Origin: Symmachiella macrocystis
Lineage (GTDB): Bacteria; Planctomycetota; Planctomycetia; Planctomycetales; Planctomycetaceae
Reading direction: 5' to 3'
Length of the DNA stretch: 64,000 nucleotides
NCBI RefSeq assembly: GCF_007860075.1
Contig: NZ_SJPP01000001.1
Span: 4,499,490 to 4,563,489 of the forward strand
In this document: piece by piece, positions 51,630-60,542 of the stretch
Numbering within the stretch: the first letter of the stretch is position 1
How the letters are laid out: each line of letters opens with the position of its first letter
Position numbers and translations under genes: made by a program
Notes under the pieces: generated by a model
Seen by the model: the letters and a program-made list of their open reading frames with translations, nothing else
The model's database searches: none
What the model was told of the DNA's origin: nothing

Positions 51630-54083
51630 TCAGTCCAGGTAGGTGAACTCGTTGAGGTTGTAGATGTATAAACAGAAGTATTCCAAGGCTTGGTCGGCCG
51701 TTAGCTTGTGTTGTTTTTGCAGCTTCTCAATCAAGGCGGCGCCGCGGGCGATCTCTTGTGGGTCGGCGGGATGGGCGAGGGCCAATTCCAGGGCGCGGCG
51801 GATCTGTGCTTGTGTGTCGTCACCGCACTCCTTGCGGAGCCGTTTCGCGAACTCGATGGCTTGCTTGTGGATGAAGTCGCCGTTGATCATCCCCAGCGCC
51901 TGCGTGGGTTGCGTGGTGGCAAAACGGGCTTCGCAACTGGAATCGGTTTCAGGGAAATCGAAACTGGCCAACATCGGCGTGATCAACGAGCGTTTCACAT
52001 GGATGTAAATGCTTCGCCGCGCCTGTTCCTCCGGCGTCGATTTGCCCCAGCCCAATCCAGGCTGTGATTGCCCGGCGAGGACCTCCGCGGAGATTTCTGG
52101 ATAGACACCGTGGCCATACATTTGCAAATTCAAACGGCCGTTGACAGCATGGATCGAATCACGTAATTCCTCGGCGCTCATCCGCCGCATATCAAACCGC
52201 CAGAATAGATCGTTACGCGGGTCGCGAGACAAGCCTTGTGGATTGCCTTGCGACGACATTTGATAGGCGGCCGACATCATGATGGTCTTGTGTAACTGCT
52301 TCAGTCGCCATTCCCCGGCAACCAACTCTGTGGCCAACCAGTCCAGCAGCAACGGATGCGTGGGGGCATCGCCCAGCAGGCCAAAGTTGTTGGTGCTGCG
52401 CACGATGCCGCGGCCGAAATGATGTTGCCAGATGCGATTGGCGATCACGCGGGAGGTCATGATGTTGTCCGGCGAAGTGATCCACTGAGCCAATACAGTG
52501 CGACGGCCGGAGGTCTTGGCCCCTTCGGGAGCGACGGGGATCTCCGGAACGGGTGCATTGAGAATCGTCGGAAAACCCGGCGCAACTTCTTCCCCTTTGG
52601 CATGTACGTTGCCTCGCATCAACACGTGGGATTGCGGGGGCCGCGGATTGCAACGGGTGACCGACAGGGCCGATTCACGGGGAGGCAACTTGATCGCATT
52701 GAGTTTCTCGAGTTCGCTTTTGAGCGACGAATATTCGGCCCAGGCGGATTCGTCGAGATAATCCTTGAGTTTTTCGTTGAGTAATTTCTGGCGGCCGCGG
52801 CCTTCGGATTGGCGCTGATCGGGGGCGGACATTTTGACGATGCCGGCTTGCTCGATCGGTTGCATCTTTTCGCGGACCGCTTTTTTCTGCCGGTCCAACT
52901 CCGCATGTTGCGTCGCCAATTCGGGAGAGGAGATGTCGGTTTGATTGTACGAGAGTTGATCGCTGCGGATGCCGTAGGAGGGGACGCCTTCGAAGAACGA
53001 CAACAGGCTGTAATAATCGGTTTGTGGAATCGGGTCGATTTTATGATCGTGACACCGCGCGCAATTAATCGTCAGGCCTAGCATGACTTGGCTGGTCGTG
53101 GTGAGGATGTCATCCAACTCGTCGTAGTACGCTTGTTCGCGGTCGACCGGCTCATCATCCCACAAGCCCAAACGGTAATAGCCGGTGGCGATGATCGTCT
53201 CAGCGGATGCGTCGGGCAATTCGTCGCCGGCAAGTTGCTCAGTCAAAAACCGGTCATATGGTTTATCGTCATTCAGGCTGCGGATGACGTAGTCGCGGTA
53301 CCGCCAAGCGTTGGGCTTATCGCCGTCGCGTTCGTAGCTGTTGGTTTCCGCATAGCGCACCAGATCGAGCCAATGTCGCGCCCAGCGTTCGCCGTAACGA
53401 GGTGAGGCCAACAGCCGGTCGACCACTTTTTCATAGGCATCGGGCGCGGTATCCGCGAGAAACGCTGTGACTTCATCGGGGGTGGGTGGCAGTCCGGTCA
53501 GGTCGTAGTAGGCTCGACGCAACAACGCGAGTTTGTCAGCTTGCGGCGCGGGGCTGAGGCCGTTCTTTTCCAGTCTCGCCAAGATAAAGGCATCGATTGG
53601 ATTGCGGACCCACGCGCTGTTTTTCACAGCCGGTGGCTGGGGATGTTGGATGGGTTGAAACGCCCAATGTTTGTCCCACGCGGCCCCTTCGGAAATCCAA
53701 CGGCGAATCAATGCGATCTCTTCTGCTGGCAGCGGCTTCTCTTCGGGGGGCATCCGTTCGATTTCATCGTCGGTGGCGATCCGTCGCAGCAATTCGCTTT
53801 CTTCCGGTTTACCGGGCACGATGCCCAATTCACCGGAGTCCAATTCGGCAAACACCGATTCGGGATCATTCAACCGCAGTCCCGATTCCGCCACGTCGGG
53901 GCCGTGGCAGGCGAAACAGCGTTTGGCCAGGATGGGACGGATTTGGCGGCCGAAGTCGACGGGGGTGGGGGCAACTTCCTTTTCGTCCGCCGCCAAGAGC
54001 GGCATGGCCATGAGCAACGACACAACGCATGCGCCGATGAGCAGTGCGGACGACTTTAACTTCTCCGAAAAACCCCGAACCAT
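51630..54083 (-). CDS. Planctomycete cytochrome C-DUF1549-DUF1553 protein
   Basis: An 817-residue exported protein. ATG 54081-54083 has GGGAGA about nine bases upstream and begins a signal peptide (SSALLIGACVVSLLMAMPLLA); a far longer reading to 54521 is rejected. The N-terminal cytochrome segment has FGRQIRPILAKRCFACHGPD (CxxCH at 56-60) and IVPGKPEESELLRRIATDDEIERMPPEEKPL. DUF1549 follows (LALLRRAYYDLTGLPPTPDEVTAFL, YGERWARHWLDLVRYAET, INCARCHDHKIDPIPQTDYYSL with a second CxxCH), then DUF1553 (RVIANRIWQHHFGRGIVRSTNNFGLLGDAPTHPLLLDWLATELV, ending YNLNEFTYLD). Paired with DUF1501 downstream. Confidence 0.94.
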   Translation of the reverse strand: MVRGFSEKLKSSALLIGACVVSLLMAMPLLAADEKEVAPTPVDFGRQIRPILAKRCFACHGPDVAESGLRLNDPESVFAELDSGELGIVPGKPEESELLRRIATDDEIERMPPEEKPLPAEEIALIRRWISEGAAWDKHWAFQPIQHPQPPAVKNSAWVRNPIDAFILARLEKNGLSPAPQADKLALLRRAYYDLTGLPPTPDEVTAFLADTAPDAYEKVVDRLLASPRYGERWARHWLDLVRYAETNSYERDGDKPNAWRYRDYVIRSLNDDKPYDRFLTEQLAGDELPDASAETIIATGYYRLGLWDDEPVDREQAYYDELDDILTTTSQVMLGLTINCARCHDHKIDPIPQTDYYSLLSFFEGVPSYGIRSDQLSYNQTDISSPELATQHAELDRQKKAVREKMQPIEQAGIVKMSAPDQRQSEGRGRQKLLNEKLKDYLDESAWAEYSSLKSELEKLNAIKLPPRESALSVTRCNPRPPQSHVLMRGNVHAKGEEVAPGFPTILNAPVPEIPVAPEGAKTSGRRTVLAQWITSPDNIMTSRVIANRIWQHHFGRGIVRSTNNFGLLGDAPTHPLLLDWLATELVAGEWRLKQLHKTIMMSAAYQMSSQGNPQGLSRDPRNDLFWRFDMRRMSAEELRDSIHAVNGRLNLQMYGHGVYPEISAEVLAGQSQPGLGWGKSTPEEQARRSIYIHVKRSLITPMLASFDFPETDSSCEARFATTQPTQALGMINGDFIHKQAIEFAKRLRKECGDDTQAQIRRALELALAHPADPQEIARGAALIEKLQKQHKLTADQALEYFCLYIYNLNEFTYLD

Positions 54084-54366
54084 CGATACTGATCTCCCAC
54101 TGTTGCGTGCGCGCTCAGGTGATTGCGCGTAACATCGTAGCGCCGGCTTCCATTGTCGCGATCCCCCCAATCCAGCACAACACAAACAGACAGTTTTCGC
54201 GATTGTGGGCAGCGATTTTCGCCGGACTTTTAGAACAACCCGCACGCTGCCGTTGACTTGCAGGCGTGATTGACAGCGGTCAAAACCGTTTGCGTGGGTG
54301 CGCAGCTGCGGGTACCGTCGTTGTTGTCGCTGTACTTTGACGATTGCTGAAAAACGAGGTGCGCTC

Positions 54367-55698
54367 ATGCAAGACAAGACCCCACGCCATAGCTGGCTTC
54401 GGCGGCATCCGTATTTAATTACCGCTACGATTGTGTTGCTGTTTGTCCTCGTCGCCTGGGGTTGGATATGGATCACGGGGCCGCGTCGATTTATTGCAGC
54501 GGTGGAACAGGCCGGTGGCACGGTTCAATTTCAAGAATTCAACACCACGGTCCCGCTGTGGGCTCGCGCGTTTGTGAACAGAGAGAACTCAGTCTTTACG
54601 ACCATCGATTTGAGCGGCAGTCAAGTCGATGACAACTGGTTGCGGCGAAACCAGGGTTTCCGCAAGTTGCTGAATGTGACCTTTGACCTGAAAAAGACGA
54701 ACGTGACCGATGTCGGTCTGGCGGCGCTGGCGGGAGCGGAGAATGTCGATGACGTCATGCTCGTCGAGACCGCAGTCACTGATGCGGGGCTCGTCCATCT
54801 GCGTACCATGCCTCGACTGAACAGACTCGCATTAAGCAAAACTGGGGTTACTGATGCCGGTCTGGCGCATCTGTCCGGAGCCCCGCGTTTGCAATGGCTG
54901 TGGTTGGATGACACGCGTGTGACCGATGCGGGATTGGTCCACCTGGGGACGATTCCCTATATGGGCATACTCGATTTACAGCGGACCGCTGTGACCGACG
55001 CGGGGATGAAACATCTAGCGAATTTGCCACAAATGATGGCCTTGATGCTCAACGAAACGGAGGTTGGCGATGCGGCGATTGCTGACATCTTGAAGCACAA
55101 GGATTTGCATACATTAGGACTGGGCCGGAACATGACGGACGACGGTTTGCAAAAACTCACCGCTCTGCCGAACCTCGTACATCTAAAACTCCAGCATTCT
55201 CGGGTGACCGATGCCGGGCTACAACATCTGTCCGCGTTTCCCAAATTAGCGCATGTGGAATTGGGGGGCGACCTAATCACCGAGCAGGGGCTGACGAATT
55301 TGGCGGAAATTAACAGCCTCAATGGCCTCTACTTGCATGGACCGCAATTCACCGATGCCGCACTGGAGACACTCGACTCATTGCCTAGCCTAAAACTTCT
55401 CGTATTAAACAACACCAGCGTAACCGATGCCGGCATGAAGGTGCTCGCCTCCGAAACCACACTGACGTGGGTTAACTTGAAAAAATCGCTCGTCACTGAT
55501 GATGGCGTAGAACATTTGGCAACTCTACCCAAGTTGCAGGTTTTATATCTTGAGGATTCTCCCATCACCGATGCCGCCGTGCCGTATTTTTCGCGAATGC
55601 GGTCGTTGGCAGCTTTGCATCTGCGAGAGACGCAGATCTCCGCGGCGGGGATTGAAACACTGCGTCGTGAATTGCCGGGTTGTGAGATTCATTATTAA
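54367..55698 (+). CDS. Membrane-anchored leucine-rich-repeat protein
   Basis: A 443-residue protein. ATG 54367 has GAGGTG six bases upstream; a reading from 54298 adds 23 Cys/Arg-rich residues and is rejected. One membrane segment (ITATIVLLFVLVAWGWIWI, about 17-35) follows a basic N-terminus. From about residue 80 there are roughly 14 repeats of about 24 residues with consensus VTDAGLxHLxxLPxLxxLxL, the cysteine-containing (RI-like/AMN1-like) LRR pattern frequent in planctomycetes. Probably a binding scaffold outside the membrane. It begins a plus-strand run with a phosphatase and a kinase. Confidence 0.9.
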   Translation: MQDKTPRHSWLRRHPYLITATIVLLFVLVAWGWIWITGPRRFIAAVEQAGGTVQFQEFNTTVPLWARAFVNRENSVFTTIDLSGSQVDDNWLRRNQGFRKLLNVTFDLKKTNVTDVGLAALAGAENVDDVMLVETAVTDAGLVHLRTMPRLNRLALSKTGVTDAGLAHLSGAPRLQWLWLDDTRVTDAGLVHLGTIPYMGILDLQRTAVTDAGMKHLANLPQMMALMLNETEVGDAAIADILKHKDLHTLGLGRNMTDDGLQKLTALPNLVHLKLQHSRVTDAGLQHLSAFPKLAHVELGGDLITEQGLTNLAEINSLNGLYLHGPQFTDAALETLDSLPSLKLLVLNNTSVTDAGMKVLASETTLTWVNLKKSLVTDDGVEHLATLPKLQVLYLEDSPITDAAVPYFSRMRSLAALHLRETQISAAGIETLRRELPGCEIHY

Positions 55699-55827
55699 AT
55701 TGGACCTAGGGTGCGTTCACTGTGTTCGCGACCCTAGGCTATGCTGTGTAACGCCTTTGGCGTAATCAATCATTTCGTCAACAATGCTCTTGTCCTCCAT
55801 CCTTTCAGCACCCCAAGTCCCATCGCC

Positions 55828-56517
55828 ATGAAATACGGTTTGTTGTGGTTAACGATGGGTCTGCTGCTGGGCGTGCGGGCGATTGTCTCGTCCGGATGGT
55901 GGCTTGTTTGCCTGTGGCCGGCTATGAATCTCACGGTGCTCGGGATAGCCTACCTTGGGAATTGGCCGTGGATTTTCGGCAAACGTCCTAACGGCCGTCT
56001 TTCCTTTGTGCCGGTTGTTGTGTTTCTTCCCTATCTGCTTTACGCGTGGACGATTTGGCGTCTCACCTACTTTGTGAGACGCGAGCATCCGTATGACATT
56101 GTAACTGATCAATTGGACATCGGTCGCAGATTGTTGGCCCAGGAAATGATAGACGGCATCGACAATGTGATTGATCTGACGTGTGAATTTGCAGAGCCAA
56201 CTGCCATTTGCTCAGCGGTCAATTATGTTTCGTGCCCGATCTTGGATGGTTCCATTCCGACGTGGCCCCAATTGCGGCGGTTGATCGACGAGATCAACGA
56301 GTGCGCCGGTACGACCTATATTCATTGTGCGCAGGGACATGGTCGGACCGGTTTGGTGGCGGCCGCGTTATTGATGCACCGCGATCCCGACCTATCACCG
56401 CACGATGCGTTGCGTCAACTTCAAGCAGTACGCCCCGCCTTGGCTTGCAATGGCGGGCAAATGGCGATGTTATCAGTTCTGAAAGCACAAATTGATGCCG
56501 ACAAACCGCAGTTGTAA
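55828..56517 (+). CDS. Membrane dual-specificity (tyrosine-type) protein phosphatase
   Basis: A 229-residue protein. ATG 55828 (MKYGLLWLTMG) is taken as start; ATG 55741 adds 29 residues without a ribosome site. Two or three hydrophobic segments lie in residues 3-80. The catalytic part has the P-loop HCAQGHGRTG (Cys167, Arg173) and a likely general acid Asp140 in VSCPILDGSIP, with VIDLTCEF and ALRQLQAVRP as in DSP folds. The active site should be cytoplasmic. It lies 97 nt before the kinase, so a kinase/phosphatase pair is plausible. Lipid phosphate is an alternative substrate. Confidence 0.88.
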   Translation: MKYGLLWLTMGLLLGVRAIVSSGWWLVCLWPAMNLTVLGIAYLGNWPWIFGKRPNGRLSFVPVVVFLPYLLYAWTIWRLTYFVRREHPYDIVTDQLDIGRRLLAQEMIDGIDNVIDLTCEFAEPTAICSAVNYVSCPILDGSIPTWPQLRRLIDEINECAGTTYIHCAQGHGRTGLVAAALLMHRDPDLSPHDALRQLQAVRPALACNGGQMAMLSVLKAQIDADKPQL

Positions 56518-56613
56518 CCAGCACTGTCCCGCCGTACGATGGATCGGTTGACCGCAGATCTTGGAACACTCAGTCGGGTCAACTCGATAAAAATCTTAGC
56601 TAAAGGTAGACGC

Positions 56614-58347
56614 ATGGCACCACCGCAGCGGCCGGATCGGACCCCTGATAAAGTGGCCGCTGAACTTGCACAGACTGTCGATTCCGCCGACGGTAAAAAA
56701 AAGTTCAGCGTCCGGCCGATCGAATTGGTCATGGGCCGCGGACAGACGCTCGGTACGGAAACAACCTCGCTGTTGCACACGCGGTTGCGCGCGGTCGCGT
56801 TGTTGCTGTTGGTGGTCTACGGCTTGATCTTTCTCTGGGCGATGATCAATCGCAACGGCAACGGGGGAAGTGACTTTCTCAACGACATGGCGGTGATTGA
56901 ACATGTCGATTTGGTGCGACTGGTGCTGGTGAGCGGCATTGTGGCGTATCTGTTCGTCAAGTTGCAACTGTCACAAACGGTGTTACGCAGCATTGAATAT
57001 ACGTTGTTCGGCGCATTGACGTTGATGTGGATTTATGTGCGATACGAAATCGCCCTTAATGGAGCGCTCTCCGGAAATACGGCCGAAATGGTGCTCGCCG
57101 CACGCACGCAAATGTTCGGAATCTTTCTGTTGATCATTGTTCACGGGCTGTTGATTCCGCACCGGTGGATCGGAACGGCGCGCGTGGTGTTCACAATGGC
57201 GATGGCACCGTTGATGACGCTGGGATTGTTCGCCATCAGGCATGCCGACTTGGTGGCTGAATTGGACGGATTGACCAGCCTGGAAAATATCAGCACCGAA
57301 TTGCTGATTGTGTTCGTAGCGGCACTGCTCGCCACCTACGGTGCTGCCGTTCTCAGTGCCATGCGTCTGGAAGTTCATCAGGCCAAAAAATTCGGACAAT
57401 ATCATTTAGTAAAGCTGATCGGCAGTGGCGGTATGGGGCAGGTCCACTTGGTGGAACATGACCTTCTCAAGAGGCCCTGCGCCATGAAATTGATCCGCCC
57501 CGAAGCCGCCGGGAATCCCACCGCACTGGCCCGGTTTGAACGAGAAGTGCAGTCGACAGCTGCGCTCACGCATCCTAACACGATTGCCATCTACGACTAC
57601 GGTCATTGTGACGACGGCACATTTTATTATATCATGGAATATCTGCCCGGCATGAGTCTCGACGAGATGGTCGAACAGTATGGACCGTTGCCGGCCGGGC
57701 GTGTGATTTATTTGCTGCGGCAGGCGTGCAGCGCAGTGTCCGATGCGCATGCAGCGGGCTTGATTCACCGCGACCTCAAACCGGCCAACTTGTTCGTCTC
57801 GGAACGGGGCGGCATGTGCGACTTCATTAAGGTGCTGGATTTTGGCCTCGTGAAGCTCACCAATGAACCAGAGGCACCACAAATCACATCCGATCAGGTG
57901 ATCAGCGGGACGCCGTTGTATATGTCGCCCGAACAAGCGATTGGCGATCCTGCGCTGGACGGGCGAACCGATATGTACGCCCTTGGTGCCGTCGCCTATT
58001 ACATGCTAACGGGTCGGCCGCCGTTTGAAGGGGCGACACCGGTCGCAGTCATGATGGCGCACGCCACCAAGGAGGTCGAGCCGCCTTCAACGCACAGCGA
58101 CAAAATTCCCGCGGACCTTCAAGCCGTCGTGCTCAAATGCCTTGCCAAGAAACCGGCGGACCGCTACGACGATATGTCGGCGTTGGAACAAGCCTTGAAA
58201 GACTGTGACGCGACCGGAGATTGGAATGCGAAACAAGCGGCGCAGTGGTGGAGCGAAGTCTCCCCGCAGACTGTGTCTTCCACAGCAAATTCTCCCTTTA
58301 GTGAGACGGTCTATATGGAACACGTCGAATCGGATACAGCAACCTGA
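56614..58347 (+). CDS. Hanks-type Ser/Thr kinase with six N-terminal membrane segments
   Basis: A 577-residue kinase. ATG 56614 has AAAGGT seven bases upstream. Residues about 57-250 contain six hydrophobic segments (starting VALLLLVVYGLIFLW and ending LLIVFVAALLATYGAAVL). The kinase domain (about 260-545) is complete: glycine loop GSGGMG (270-275), Lys292 in CAMKLI, Glu311, catalytic HRDLKPAN (Asp387), DFG at 409-411, GTPLYMSPEQA, and DGRTDMYALGAVAYYMLTGRPPF. There is a short tail and no extracytoplasmic sensor. Most bacterial Hanks kinases have an N-terminal kinase and one TM, so this order is reversed, though known in planctomycetes. Confidence 0.94.
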   Translation: MAPPQRPDRTPDKVAAELAQTVDSADGKKKFSVRPIELVMGRGQTLGTETTSLLHTRLRAVALLLLVVYGLIFLWAMINRNGNGGSDFLNDMAVIEHVDLVRLVLVSGIVAYLFVKLQLSQTVLRSIEYTLFGALTLMWIYVRYEIALNGALSGNTAEMVLAARTQMFGIFLLIIVHGLLIPHRWIGTARVVFTMAMAPLMTLGLFAIRHADLVAELDGLTSLENISTELLIVFVAALLATYGAAVLSAMRLEVHQAKKFGQYHLVKLIGSGGMGQVHLVEHDLLKRPCAMKLIRPEAAGNPTALARFEREVQSTAALTHPNTIAIYDYGHCDDGTFYYIMEYLPGMSLDEMVEQYGPLPAGRVIYLLRQACSAVSDAHAAGLIHRDLKPANLFVSERGGMCDFIKVLDFGLVKLTNEPEAPQITSDQVISGTPLYMSPEQAIGDPALDGRTDMYALGAVAYYMLTGRPPFEGATPVAVMMAHATKEVEPPSTHSDKIPADLQAVVLKCLAKKPADRYDDMSALEQALKDCDATGDWNAKQAAQWWSEVSPQTVSSTANSPFSETVYMEHVESDTAT

Positions 58348-58408
58348 AATTGTTATTCTCCGGTCAGAAGGTTGATCCTTCGACCATTGACGCAGATTGG
58401 CACTTCTC

Positions 58409-59284
58409 ATGAATATCGGTTGGCACGGCGTCCGTTTCGGACTCACGCTGAATCGCATCAGTTCCCAAGTCATCGCAATTGTATTTTTGCTGCATACGGC
58501 GATCAGCCTGGCGTTGGCGCCCTGGATTGTCGGTCGTGAAGTGAATGGACTGGTCGGGTTCGGATTGGGCATCCTGATCGCTGCCATCTATCTGGGTATT
58601 ATCCGTTTTGCGTTCATCATCGATGCCAACGAAAAAATGCAGTTGGTGGTTTTCGTGATTCTATCCATCGTCGTCTGCCAGTTGGTCTATGCCCATCCCG
58701 CTACGTTAGAGCGTATACTCACCGCTCTGGGACGCATTACACCGCCGTTGCTGTTGGCCTGCTGCGGGCTATTTTTTGTGGGAAGCATCTTGAGCATCAC
58801 GCCGGTGGGAAACATCCTCCGCTGGCTGTTTTCCGCTGCGGCATTGGCGGCATTGTTCGGTGCGATCGTGTTGATGTTGGAAATCACAAAAATCGGCGGT
58901 GAGATTCCTGTGCCGGCAATTTTGCGGGATTCGCCGTTGTACAAGTTCCCACAGATGTTTGCTGTCGGTTTGGGATGCCTGGGTATCTTGTTCCACGCCC
59001 TCTCGCTCCAACAAATTGCACGGCGGTTTCATGATTCAGCCACTGGGAAATACACGCTGCGGTTTCTGGTGTATCATCTATTCGCCAGCGCGATCGTGCT
59101 GGGTATTGATTATTTCTTGCGGGATCATGCCACTGAAGCGGTGATCACCGTGGGGCCACATATTTTCGACTCCGTGGCAATTCTAGCCAGCGCCGCTATC
59201 GGGTTGGCAGTGGTGATTGACGGGATGTGGCTGAGCCGAGCGATTGGTGGTGCCCACGACCTGATCAATCGCCAACGCGACTAA
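58409..59284 (+). CDS. Multi-TM membrane protein of unknown function
   Basis: A 291-residue protein with about seven or eight hydrophobic segments (for example VIAIVFLLHTAISLALAPWIV, LGILIAAIYLGIIRFAFII, LVVFVILSIVVCQLVY, LLLACCGLFFVGSILSI). ATG 58409 is chosen; a TTG at 58397 precedes it by four codons. No transporter or enzyme motif is recognised. It follows the kinase by 61 nt and precedes the cyclase-repeat gene by 55 nt, so it probably belongs to the same transcript. Confidence 0.75.
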   Translation: MNIGWHGVRFGLTLNRISSQVIAIVFLLHTAISLALAPWIVGREVNGLVGFGLGILIAAIYLGIIRFAFIIDANEKMQLVVFVILSIVVCQLVYAHPATLERILTALGRITPPLLLACCGLFFVGSILSITPVGNILRWLFSAAALAALFGAIVLMLEITKIGGEIPVPAILRDSPLYKFPQMFAVGLGCLGILFHALSLQQIARRFHDSATGKYTLRFLVYHLFASAIVLGIDYFLRDHATEAVITVGPHIFDSVAILASAAIGLAVVIDGMWLSRAIGGAHDLINRQRD

Positions 59285-59339
59285 GATTTTCGGCCGACGT
59301 TCGAATAATCAAGAAACCTCGTAAGAAAGGACGTCCCTG

Positions 59340-60536
59340 ATGAATCGTGCTCGCTTGTTGTTGACGTCTACTATGTGTGGCATCACGGTTGTTCTCAGCT
59401 GTGGATCGCCAGCTTCAACGTTGGCGGCGGAATCTGGTGGGTTTAGTGTGCTCACTCCGCGGCAACGAAACCGCGTGGAGGCGTCAGTCGATAAAGGCTT
59501 GAAGTTTTTGGCGTCGCAACAGCAGCGTGACGGGTCGTTCCGTGCGCCGGCAGCCGGTCAACCAGGGGTCACCAGTCTGTGTGTGTTGGCCTTCCTATCG
59601 CGGGGACATTTGCCGGGGCAGGGCCCTTATGGCGAGACCATAGAACGCGCCATCACGTTTTGTCGTTCAGCACAACGCCCCGACGGGCTATTCAGCCAAA
59701 ACAAGCCGGAGTCCAGGCACCGCTATCTCCTCGCTTCCCACGCGGCGACTTATAATCATGCCATCACTGGATTGATGCTCACGGAAGTCTATGGCATGCT
59801 GCCGAACGACCAGCCCCAACAGGCCCCCGCATTCCAAGGCCGGTTTCCCGCTGCCGCAGGTCCGACCGATTTACGCGTGACCATCGAACGGGCCATCCAA
59901 TTCAGCATGTTGTGTCACCCGCAGCCCAAACGATTTCCCAATGAACGAGGCTCCTGGCGGTATTTGCGGCGGTACGGCTTGAATGACGCCGACCTGTCGA
60001 TCACATCGTGGCAGGTCATGTTTTTGCGTTCGGCGCGCAACGCCGGATTTGATATTCCAGCGCGGGATATTGAGCAAGCGGTCAAATATATCAAAAGTTG
60101 TTACGACGCAAAGAACACAACGTTTGTCTATGAAATCGTCGAGGAAGAACCAGAATTCAACCGACCACGAGCGATGGCCGGTGCGGGGATCTTGGCACTC
60201 TCGCTGGCGGGACAACATCATACGGAGATGGCTCAGAAAACGGGCGCCTGGCTATTGCAGCGGCCGTTTACGCAATATGACCGTCCCATCCGTGGTGAAA
60301 ACTGGCATGTCTATTCGGCGTTTTATTGCAGCCAAGCTATGTTCCAATTGGGGGGAGAGTATTGGGAAAATTATTACCCCACATTCGTCGACACGGTGAC
60401 CGCTCACCAATCGCGCGACGGCGCTTGGCGGCCCGCCGGTGGACTGGATCGGCGTTACGGTGAGGCTTACACCACAGCAATGACCGTGCTGGCACTCACG
60501 CCGCCGTATCAACTACTGCCGATTTTTCAGCGCTGA
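59340..60536 (+). CDS. Exported squalene-cyclase/prenyltransferase-repeat protein
   Basis: A 398-residue protein with signal peptide (MNRARLLLTSTMCGITVVLSCGSPASTLA) and AAAGGA before the ATG. The mature part is an alpha/alpha-toroid of the terpene-cyclase/prenyltransferase-repeat type: GLKFLASQQQRDGSFRAP, AITFCRSAQRPDGLF, YIKSCYDAKNTTFVY, TGAWLLQRPF, and VTAHQSRDGAWRPAGG. The catalytic DxDD of true hopene cyclases is not seen, so it is likely a binding or structural toroid. It ends the plus-strand run, convergent with the DUF6807 gene after only 6 nt. Confidence 0.88.
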   Translation: MNRARLLLTSTMCGITVVLSCGSPASTLAAESGGFSVLTPRQRNRVEASVDKGLKFLASQQQRDGSFRAPAAGQPGVTSLCVLAFLSRGHLPGQGPYGETIERAITFCRSAQRPDGLFSQNKPESRHRYLLASHAATYNHAITGLMLTEVYGMLPNDQPQQAPAFQGRFPAAAGPTDLRVTIERAIQFSMLCHPQPKRFPNERGSWRYLRRYGLNDADLSITSWQVMFLRSARNAGFDIPARDIEQAVKYIKSCYDAKNTTFVYEIVEEEPEFNRPRAMAGAGILALSLAGQHHTEMAQKTGAWLLQRPFTQYDRPIRGENWHVYSAFYCSQAMFQLGGEYWENYYPTFVDTVTAHQSRDGAWRPAGGLDRRYGEAYTTAMTVLALTPPYQLLPIFQR

Positions 60537-60542
60537 CACAGC

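Noticed and set aside
54084-54521. 146-residue extension of the 817-aa cytochrome/DUF1549 protein
   Set aside because: Would bury the signal peptide and overlap the divergent LRR gene; the ribosome site favours 54083.
54600-55690. DNA tandem repeat in the LRR gene
   Set aside because: The periodicity comes from protein-level LRR consensus; the DNA units have diverged and are not a tandem-repeat element.
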